Assembly (NCBI GenBank): GCA_902826155.1
Contig: CADEDU010000075.1
Coordinates: 1 to 12,509 of the forward strand
Reading direction: 5' to 3'
Length of the DNA: 12,509 nt
DNA from: an uncultured beta proteobacterium
GTDB taxonomy: Bacteria > Pseudomonadota > Gammaproteobacteria > Burkholderiales > SG8-39
In this document: one piece after another, positions 7,687-12,509 of the stretch
Position numbering within the stretch: position 1 is the stretch's first letter
How the letters are laid out: every line of letters begins with the position of its first letter
Notes under the pieces: model-generated
What the model saw: the letters and a program-made list of their open reading frames with translations, nothing else
Told to the model about the DNA's origin: nothing
The model's database searches: none
Made by a program: the position numbers and the translations under genes

Positions 7687-7718
7687 TAGAATTGCGGCTT
7701 CTTCGTTCGTCCGAACGA
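7687..7718 (+). promoter_or_regulatory. Putative promoter and palindromic operator upstream of the MORN-like gene
   Basis: TAGAAT at 7687-7692 is a -10 candidate. The only TTGACG nearby (7668-7673) is 13 bp upstream, too close for an ideal sigma-70 promoter. A palindrome TCGTTCG-TC-CGAACGA (7703-7718, 7-bp arms) begins about where transcription would start, a usual place for a repressor operator. Confidence 0.45.
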
Positions 7719-7734
7719 TCCATCTGCGGAGGAG

Positions 7735-7767
7735 GTCCGTCGCATCGCCTCGATGCATGCGACGGAC
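7735..7767 (+). promoter_or_regulatory. 11-bp perfect stem-loop in leader of the MORN-like gene
   Basis: GTCCGTCGCAT and ATGCGACGGAC are exact reverse complements separated by an 11-nt loop. The stem ends 21 nt before the start codon at 7789 and begins at the end of a GGAGGAGG run (7728-7735), so the purine run is partly held in the helix. It would be a very stable mRNA structure. Confidence 0.65.
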
Positions 7768-7788
7768 TCGACAGGTAAGGGAACGCAA

Positions 7789-8823
7789 ATGCCCAAGCGA
7801 GGTTTGCATCGCTGTTTGACGGTTGCGCTGATTGCAGGCGCGGTGTTCGTTGGGGGAGCGCCCAAGGCGCAGCTTGCGCCCACAGACGCAGCCGCGCGCC
7901 GGTCCGGTGTTGCGCCGGTGGAGGCGAGTCGCGCGCACCAGGACATCAACGGCTGCTTCGAACTCGTGCGTGATGTGCAGCCTGCGCCCGGTGGTGCCAC
8001 GGCGCTGTTGTGGTCCGGAACCTGTCGCGACGGCCTGCGCGAGGGCGCGGGCCTGCTCAACGTATATCGCGGCCACGAGTTGTTGGTCGCATCGAGCGGG
8101 CGCTATCAGAACGGCCTTCGCATCGGCCCATGGCTGTGGGAGTTCCCCGACGGGCGCCGCCTGGAAGCGCGCTTCGCCGGCGACGGCAACGATCCGCTCG
8201 AACGCGTATTCGAAAGTGCCAAGGGCGAACGCTCCCGTCAGATTTGGAACAACGTCGGCTACGTCACCGATGCTGGCATCGCTCCGGCCCCCGAGTTGCG
8301 CCCCTACCTGCCCGCCGGTTCGGGCAATCCGGGCAATATGCCGCGTGCCGGCAAGTCCGACGCCGCGGCGTACGCCGCTTCGCACTTCCGCACGGCGAAT
8401 TGCGCCGGTAAGCGCCGGCTCGACGCGCGCAGCGACTTCCTCGCGACGCGGCGCGATGTCGATCTGTACGTGCGCGAGGGCGACGCTACGATTCGCGCCG
8501 AGATCGATGCCGAACTGCAGAGCTGGTCGCGCGCGATGCAGGCCGGCGCGTTACGCGCTGCGGCGTTGACGGGCGCGGTGGGTGCCAAACGTCCCGCCGG
8601 ATCCGACGATGCTGGGGTGCTGCGCGATCGTTACGACTGGGTGCGCTGCCATCAGGCCAACGGCCTGCCGTTTCTTGCGCGCATGCAGCAGTCGGTAGGT
8701 GCGTGCGAACGCGTGTCGATGATCAAGCTTGACACTGTGCGCGCGAGCGGCAATCCGCGGCTGCAGGCCGAATTCGCCGATTGTCTGCACGCGGAGATCC
8801 ACGCGCCGCGCTGGGTGCGCTGA
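7789..8823 (+). CDS. Secreted protein with MORN-like repeats, function unknown
   Basis: A protein of 344 residues with a Sec signal peptide: basic start (MPKRGLHR), hydrophobic core (about 9-24) and a likely cleavage near residue 28. Two MORN-like repeats follow at about 75-95 (W-S-G-x-C-R-D-G-L-R-E-G) and 103-132 (GRYQNGLRIGPWLWEFPDGR). The rest has no motif I recognise. The mature protein has several cysteines, including C56 and C79, which fits disulfides outside the cytosol. The ATG at 7789 is preferred over 7753: it gives the signal peptide and has AAGGGA about 6 nt upstream, whereas 7753 lies in the loop of the leader hairpin and would add 12 polar residues. Its stop codon is only 5 bases from the stop of the convergent BNR gene. 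Confidence 0.8.
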   Translation: MPKRGLHRCLTVALIAGAVFVGGAPKAQLAPTDAAARRSGVAPVEASRAHQDINGCFELVRDVQPAPGGATALLWSGTCRDGLREGAGLLNVYRGHELLVASSGRYQNGLRIGPWLWEFPDGRRLEARFAGDGNDPLERVFESAKGERSRQIWNNVGYVTDAGIAPAPELRPYLPAGSGNPGNMPRAGKSDAAAYAASHFRTANCAGKRRLDARSDFLATRRDVDLYVREGDATIRAEIDAELQSWSRAMQAGALRAAALTGAVGAKRPAGSDDAGVLRDRYDWVRCHQANGLPFLARMQQSVGACERVSMIKLDTVRASGNPRLQAEFADCLHAEIHAPRWVR

Positions 8824-8844
8824 ACCCCTCAGACAAACCGCACC
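8814..8844. terminator. Stem-loop over the convergent stop codons
   Basis: An outer 6-bp stem GGTGCG/CGCACC (8814-8819, 8839-8844) encloses an inner 4-bp stem CTGA/TCAG (8820-8823, 8829-8832) that contains both stop codons, with loop ACCCC. It could act in both directions, but it has no T-tract on either strand. Confidence 0.35.
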
Positions 8845-9911
8845 GCGTACACCGGCGGCAGATGCGCCGAGACGCATTGCCACGCATCGCCGCCGTTCTC
8901 GGAGATCCACAGCCCGCCCGAGGTCGATCCCATCGCCAGGCGTTGGCCGGTGGCATCGACCGCCAGGCCATGGCGATAGATCAGGTCGTAGCACAGCTCG
9001 GCCGGCAAGCCATCGCGCAACACCTCGAATGAACGCCCGCCATCGCGCGTACGCGTGAGCGCCAGGCGCGCACCGACCGGCACGCGCGTCTCGTCTTTCA
9101 CCGCCGGCACGAACCACGCGGTCTGTGGATCGCGCGGATGCACCGCGACCGCGAAGCCGAAACCCGACAGCGCGAACGATTCGATCTCCTGCCACGACAC
9201 CGCGCCATCGATCGACTTGAAGATGCCGTTGTGATGCTGGCACCACAACGTATCAGGTTGCGCCGCGCAAGCGACGATGCGATGCGGATCCTGAACGTTG
9301 GGGTCGTAGGCTTGCTCCGGTGGCATGTACGCCGCGCGCATGCCGGTGGCGCTCAATTGCCAGTTCGCGCCGCCGTCATCGGTTTTCCACACGCCGCCGC
9401 ACGAGACACCCAGCGTGAGCCGCTTGCCGTCGCGCGGATCGATCGCGATCGAATGAATGCCCGGATGGTCGTAGCCGCCGCCGGACCATTGCGTGCGCTC
9501 CGGCCGATCCCATAGCGGCCGCACCAGCTCCCACGATTGCGCCTGATCGTTCGAGCGGAACAGGCCGCCCGGCAGCGTGCCGGCCCACAGCGTCCCCGGT
9601 CCCGCTTCGAGCGTCCAGATGAGCACAAGCTTCCACGGCGAGCCCGCCGCTTCCTGTCCCGGTTGCTGCTCCGGTTGCGGCGGATAGGCGGGCGCGGGCA
9701 GATCGTCCCAGTGCTTGCCGTCGTCGCGCGATCGACGCACCTTCACGCCGAAGTGCCCCAGATTGAGCGCCGCGTAGAGCGTGCCGGCGTCGTCGAGCAC
9801 CGCGGTCACCGGATCCCCGAGAAATGCCGGATCGCTCACTGCCCAGCGCCCACTGCGGCGCGTGACCGTGAACAGGCCTTTGCGCGTCGCCACACGAATG
9901 CGATCGCTCAT
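8829..9911 (-). CDS. WD40/YVTN/BNR-repeat (Asp-box) beta-propeller protein
   Basis: A 360-residue protein made of BNR/Asp-box repeats, often annotated as exo-alpha-sialidase or glycosyl hydrolase, but without evidence of sialidase activity here. Six Asp-box motifs of the S/T-x-D-x-G-x-x-W type are visible: 61-68 (SRDDGKHW), 120-127, 177-184 (TDDGGANW), 233-240, 288-295 and 337-344 (SENGGDAW), consistent with a six- or seven-bladed propeller. There is no signal peptide, so it is probably cytosolic, which argues against a secreted sialidase. A near-perfect Shine-Dalgarno AAAGGAGG lies 9 nt before the ATG, the strongest in the window. It lies 86 bp downstream of the MoaD/ThiS-like gene on the same strand; the two may work together, but the reaction is unknown. 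Confidence 0.88.
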   Translation of the reverse strand: MSDRIRVATRKGLFTVTRRSGRWAVSDPAFLGDPVTAVLDDAGTLYAALNLGHFGVKVRRSRDDGKHWDDLPAPAYPPQPEQQPGQEAAGSPWKLVLIWTLEAGPGTLWAGTLPGGLFRSNDQAQSWELVRPLWDRPERTQWSGGGYDHPGIHSIAIDPRDGKRLTLGVSCGGVWKTDDGGANWQLSATGMRAAYMPPEQAYDPNVQDPHRIVACAAQPDTLWCQHHNGIFKSIDGAVSWQEIESFALSGFGFAVAVHPRDPQTAWFVPAVKDETRVPVGARLALTRTRDGGRSFEVLRDGLPAELCYDLIYRHGLAVDATGQRLAMGSTSGGLWISENGGDAWQCVSAHLPPVYAVRFV

Positions 9912-9920
9912 GGTGCTCGT

Positions 9921-9928
9921 CCTCCTTT
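9921..9928 (-). promoter_or_regulatory. Strong ribosome binding site of the BNR gene
   Basis: AAAGGAGG on the minus strand, 9 nt before the ATG at 9911. The neighbouring minus-strand genes lack clear Shine-Dalgarno sequences, so the propeller may be made in larger amounts than its operon partners. The rest of the 86-bp gap upstream shows no clear promoter. Confidence 0.85.
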
Positions 9929-9997
9929 GCAGAGTTGATACGCGTGATGGCGTGCGCTGCTCAGTCCAGCCGCCGCTTCGCCTGATCGTCCGCCTTG

Positions 9998-10267
9998 CTA
10001 TCCACCGGTCAGCGCCTGCATGACATACACCTTGCTCTGCTCACCAACCGGATCGGACAAACGTGCGCGGTCGCGCACCCGCGTGCCGTCGACGAAGATC
10101 ATCACGTGCTGGCGCAGATGACCTTGGTCGTCGAGCAGGTAGCCGCGCAACGTGGCGTGTTGCGCGAACACGTTCTCCAGTGCTTCGTGCAAGGTGTGAC
10201 CTTCCACCTCGCACGGTGCGATCGCGATATGGCGCAGCAGATTCGCAGTGAACGTCACGGTGGCCAT
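9998..10267 (-). CDS. MoaD/ThiS family sulfur-carrier-like protein
   Basis: An 89-residue ubiquitin-like beta-grasp protein of the MoaD/ThiS family. The pattern VTFTANLLRH at the start, the HTLHEALENVFAQH helix, the VMIFVDGTRV strand and the C-terminal QALTGG fit the fold. The terminal Gly-Gly is intact, so it could be adenylated by an E1-like enzyme and carry a thiocarboxylate. No E1 (MoeB/ThiF) and no molybdopterin or thiamine biosynthesis gene lies in the window, so a role in those pathways is not supported by context. It lies between a dioxygenase gene upstream and a BNR propeller gene downstream, all on the minus strand. No clear ribosome binding site precedes the ATG at 10267. Confidence 0.87.
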   Translation of the reverse strand: MATVTFTANLLRHIAIAPCEVEGHTLHEALENVFAQHATLRGYLLDDQGHLRQHVMIFVDGTRVRDRARLSDPVGEQSKVYVMQALTGG

Positions 10268-10328
10268 TTTGGTTCGCGCGGATTGGCGGCCTGCTGACTC
10301 AGATCGACTGCGAACGGCTCGGCCCCAC

Positions 10329-10365
10329 CAGCGCTTGCCGTGCCACGAACGTTCAGCGCTTGCCG
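10329..10365 (-). repeat. 12-bp direct repeat at the 3' end of the dioxygenase gene
   Basis: CAGCGCTTGCCG occurs at 10329-10340 and again at 10354-10365, 25 bp apart. The second copy overlaps the end of the dioxygenase gene, including two bases of its stop codon. This looks like a small local duplication of the gene's 3' end. Confidence 0.7.
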
Positions 10366-11414
10366 CGACCGAGCTGCATCTGCGCTAGAAACGGTACCAG
10401 CGGATGCACCCCGGCGCGCACGATTGCGGGAACGTCGAGCGAACGCAACCACTGCGCCTGTTCGCCTGCGACACCATGCGCGGCGAGAAACCCATCGGCG
10501 TCTTGCTGGAAGCGTGCGCGCGCCGCGGCGTCGTAGGCAAGCGCGTGCAATGCAGCCGTGACCGGCACCAGCGCCGGATCGATCGACGGGTAGTGCGGGC
10601 GCGCGCTCTGCGCGGGCGGTGGCGACCACCAGCCGAGCGAGGCGTAGTTGTGATGCCAGCTCGGATCCATCTGCACCACGTCGGGTTTGCGATCACCCAA
10701 CGCGCCGGCCGCAACGGCCCAGCATCGCAACTCGATGTTGCCGGTGTCGTCGAGCGTGGATTCGTCATAGCCGATTAGCGACTTGAGCCGTCCCACGCGC
10801 AGCGGTGCTAGCAGCGATTCGTCGAAGGCGAGGTCGGGGTGCGCATAACGATCGGTGCCGGGGAAGTGCGACATGCCGCCGCTCGCCACCACGACCGCTC
10901 GTACGCCGAGCCGCTCCAGGCCGCGCGCCAGTGCCTGGCCGAAGGCATAGCAGCGTTCCATCGTCGGCTGCGGCGGCAGATAGGCATTGACGTACACCGG
11001 CAGCACGCGCTGCGCCGCCGTCAAGCCCAGATGGGTCATCGGGATGCCCAGGGCGTAGTCGATCTGCGCAGTGCTCGAATACGCCGGATCGAAGCCTTCG
11101 CGATACAGCGCGCGGATCAGTTGCAAGCCGATCTCGCCCGCCACGCTGAAGCGGAACGACCGGCCGGCAAATTCGCCGCGCGCCTCACCACCGACGTGCA
11201 GCGTGAACGGCGGGGCGCATTGGTGGAAGAACTGCTGGGCGTGATCGTTGGCGATGACCACCCACAGATCGGGCGTCAACGCTTGCAGCTGCGCGCCGAT
11301 CGTGGCGGCCACGGCGCGCACGCGGGCGATGGCCGCCTTGTCCTCGGTGTCGGGCAGCGTGAAGAACTGCGGTGCGTGCGGAAGCATGGCACCGCCGAGA
11401 ATCGTGTTCGACAT
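10353..11414 (-). CDS. Class III extradiol ring-cleavage dioxygenase (LigB domain with LigA-like tail)
   Basis: A 353-residue non-haem iron(II) dioxygenase of the LigB superfamily, expected to open catechol-type rings by extradiol cleavage in the cytosol. Residues matching the LigB active site are visible: His13 (MLPHAP), His58 (ANDHAQ) and Glu228 (GNIELRCW) as iron ligands, and His183 (SGGMSHFPG) as catalytic base; His128 (IPMTHLG) is also conserved in such enzymes. The C-terminal part, about 283-353, resembles the small LigA subunit, so both subunits of the protocatechuate 4,5-dioxygenase type seem fused. The real substrate cannot be read from the sequence. No other aromatic-degradation gene is in the window. 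The start at 11414 lacks a clear Shine-Dalgarno; a TAGAAT -10 box lies upstream. Confidence 0.88.
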   Translation of the reverse strand: MSNTILGGAMLPHAPQFFTLPDTEDKAAIARVRAVAATIGAQLQALTPDLWVVIANDHAQQFFHQCAPPFTLHVGGEARGEFAGRSFRFSVAGEIGLQLIRALYREGFDPAYSSTAQIDYALGIPMTHLGLTAAQRVLPVYVNAYLPPQPTMERCYAFGQALARGLERLGVRAVVVASGGMSHFPGTDRYAHPDLAFDESLLAPLRVGRLKSLIGYDESTLDDTGNIELRCWAVAAGALGDRKPDVVQMDPSWHHNYASLGWWSPPPAQSARPHYPSIDPALVPVTAALHALAYDAAARARFQQDADGFLAAHGVAGEQAQWLRSLDVPAIVRAGVHPLVPFLAQMQLGRGKR

Positions 11415-11455
11415 GGTGGGAGCCGCAGTGAGCGATCGGAGCTGCGATGCGCTCG

Positions 11456-11461
11456 ATTCTA
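11456..11461 (-). promoter_or_regulatory. Putative -10 box of the dioxygenase-MoaD-BNR group
   Basis: TAGAAT on the minus strand, 41 nt before the dioxygenase start codon at 11414, followed by a CGAGCGC discriminator. The -35 region overlaps a perfect 7-bp inverted repeat (11475-11495). It suggests the three downstream genes can be transcribed apart from the SRAP gene. Confidence 0.45.
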
Positions 11462-11474
11462 TGCCGATGTCATC

Positions 11475-11495
11475 GCGACACCGCGAGCGTGTCGC
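11475..11495 (-). terminator. 7-bp inverted repeat between SRAP and dioxygenase genes
   Basis: GCGACAC and GTGTCGC are exact reverse complements with a 7-nt loop, starting 13 nt after the SRAP stop codon. No T-tract follows. It could end SRAP transcription, or serve as an operator because it overlaps the -35 region of the putative dioxygenase promoter. Confidence 0.4.
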
Positions 11496-11508
11496 TCAGC
11501 GCGGAGCG

Positions 11509-12222
11509 TCAGCCATCGGAGTCGCTGTCGCCGAACAGCATCGGCGGCTCGAGATCGGGGCGCGGTTCGGCCAGCTCCGCTCCTTCATTGCGTGCGTTGC
11601 TCACTTTCGGGCCGACGGGGTGCGCGATCATCTCCTCGGCAGGGAAGGGTTGCAGCATCGAGCGCGCCGCATCGGCGTCCTTGAGCGCCGGATCGAGCCA
11701 GCGCGCGTAGTCCTGCGGCGCGATGATCACCGGCATGCGGTCGTGGACGCGCGCGGCCAGCTCGTTGGGCTCGATGGTGATCAGGCAGAACGAGCGCAGC
11801 GGGCCTTCGGGACCTTGCCAGGTCTCCCAAAGCCCACCGAACGCGAACGCGTCGCCGTCGGCCATGCGCATCAGATACGGTTGCTTGCGCCCGCCTGGCA
11901 GCGTGCGCCACTCGTAATAGCCGTCGGCCGGCACCAGGCAGCGGCGCTGACGGAACGCGGCGCGGAACGCGGGTTTCTCCGCGACGGTTTCGCCGCGTGC
12001 GTTGATGGTGCGCGCGCCGAACGATTTGTCTTTCGCCCATGCCGGCACCAGCCCCCACCAGAACGCTTCGAGGCGTCGCGCCTGCTCCGCCTGCCAGATA
12101 ACCGGCTGGAACGTGCCGGGCGAGATGTTGTAGCGCGGGATGATCGTGAGCTCGCCGACGATCGCGGCGAAGCGCCGCGCCAGCTCCTCAGCGGAAAACA
12201 GCAGCTTGTAGCGACCGCACAT
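11509..12222 (-). CDS. yedK: SOS response-associated peptidase (SRAP, YedK/HMCES family)
   Basis: Protects abasic sites in single-stranded DNA by forming a DNA-protein cross-link through its N-terminal cysteine. The start at 12222 is fixed by the obligate M-C-G-R-Y N-terminus, with catalytic Cys2 exposed after Met removal; the longer in-frame start at 12294 would bury it. Other active-site residues are in place: Asn74 in the TINARGE motif, Glu104 in YYEW and His160 in RVHDRMPVII, almost the same positions as in E. coli YedK. Length 237 is normal for the family. The C-terminus is acidic (DSDSDG). The RHH-like gene ends 16 bp upstream on the same strand; no Shine-Dalgarno precedes the SRAP ATG, which fits translational coupling. 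No LexA-type site was seen in the window upstream. Confidence 0.96.
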   Translation of the reverse strand: MCGRYKLLFSAEELARRFAAIVGELTIIPRYNISPGTFQPVIWQAEQARRLEAFWWGLVPAWAKDKSFGARTINARGETVAEKPAFRAAFRQRRCLVPADGYYEWRTLPGGRKQPYLMRMADGDAFAFGGLWETWQGPEGPLRSFCLITIEPNELAARVHDRMPVIIAPQDYARWLDPALKDADAARSMLQPFPAEEMIAHPVGPKVSNARNEGAELAEPRPDLEPPMLFGDSDSDG

Positions 12223-12238
12223 GCGCTGGCGGCTGGCT

Positions 12239-12484
12239 TCAGCGCGACTTCGTGCGCGCGCGCCGGACCGGGCGCGGTCGGGTCGTCCGCGCAAGTGAAG
12301 CGTTAGGCAGCGCCGGCTCTGCAGCCACCGTCAGCCGCCGCGGTGCGCCCATCACCATCAGCCCCAGGTCGAGCCGCAGCACCGTCTCGATGTAGTTCGT
12401 GAGCGTCCGATTCTCATCGACGGCGCGGCCGCGCGCGGCGTCGAGCACGTCGGGGTCGATGCGGATCGTCAACAGCTGTCGCAT
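12239..12484 (-). CDS. Ribbon-helix-helix-like small DNA-binding protein
   Basis: An 81-residue basic protein. The N-terminal 40 residues (LLTIRIDPDVLDAARGRAVD, then TLTNYIETVLRLDL) fit a ribbon-helix-helix fold: a short beta-strand with alternating residues followed by two helices, as in CopG/Arc-type repressors and toxin-antitoxin antitoxins. The tail from about 49 is rich in Arg, Ala and Thr and probably disordered. The ATG at 12484 has GAGAAG about 5 nt upstream. No toxin gene follows it, since the next gene is SRAP 16 bp downstream; a toxin partner, if any, would have to lie beyond the right edge. It may be a regulator of the SRAP gene or an orphan antitoxin. The RHH call is from pattern only. 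Confidence 0.72.
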   Translation of the reverse strand: MRQLLTIRIDPDVLDAARGRAVDENRTLTNYIETVLRLDLGLMVMGAPRRLTVAAEPALPNASLARTTRPRPVRRARTKSR

Positions 12485-12509
12485 TTTCGCTTCTCGAATG
12501 GCGTACTTG

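Noticed and set aside
7078..8385. Minus-strand open frame of 435 codons
   Set aside because: It lies opposite the DUF697-like and MORN-like genes, which have better starts, signal peptide and domain patterns.
8829..9911. Sialidase activity for the BNR protein
   Set aside because: Asp-box repeats alone do not show sialidase activity; there is no signal peptide and I could not find the arginine triad with confidence.
12469..12481. ACAGCTGT near the RHH start as a LexA site
   Set aside because: It lies in the coding region and lacks the CTGT-N8-ACAG spacing.
12239..12484. Complete toxin-antitoxin pair
   Set aside because: Only the RHH-like half is visible; the neighbour on the left is SRAP and the right side is outside the window.

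Overview
The window is GC-rich, densely coding bacterial chromosome, most likely from a betaproteobacterium, possibly Burkholderiales-like. This is inferred from the gene families (adenosylcobalamin-dependent ribonucleotide reductase of the NPCAEQ type, DUF47-Pit pair, DUF6279 lipoprotein), the strong GC bias at third codon positions, and TAGAAT-type -10 boxes with weak -35 boxes. I see no mobile element, CRISPR array, tRNA or rRNA, and no gap between genes exceeds about 225 bp.

Left part (1-5422): a long minus-strand gene for B12-dependent ribonucleotide reductase runs off the left edge and loses its C-terminus. It diverges from msrA (methionine sulfoxide reductase A). After a hairpin and a leader with repeats come a DUF47/PhoU-like accessory protein and a PiT-family phosphate transporter, a classic low-affinity phosphate uptake pair.

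Middle part (5423-8823), all plus strand: a DUF6279 lipoprotein preceded by three 14-bp tandem repeats; a small GlsB/YeaQ/YmgE-type membrane protein followed 26 bp later by a DUF697/YcjF-like protein with hydrophobic segments; and a secreted protein with MORN-like repeats. The leader of the last gene holds a 16-bp palindrome next to a TAGAAT box and an 11-bp perfect stem-loop.

Right part (8829-12484), all minus strand, in transcription order: a ribbon-helix-helix-type small protein, an SOS-response-associated peptidase (YedK/HMCES type), a class III extradiol dioxygenase with a fused LigA-like tail, a MoaD/ThiS sulfur-carrier-like protein ending in GG, and a cytosolic six-Asp-box BNR beta-propeller. 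The MoaD-propeller-dioxygenase neighbourhood is the least explained part of the window and the best candidate for uncharacterised biology. The convergent junction at 8821-8831 leaves only five bases between stop codons, and both lie in a small stem-loop.

Most of the window is housekeeping or stress-related. I see no unmistakable new defence or mobile system; the main leads are the MoaD/propeller/dioxygenase cluster and several well-formed palindromes and hairpins in leaders.
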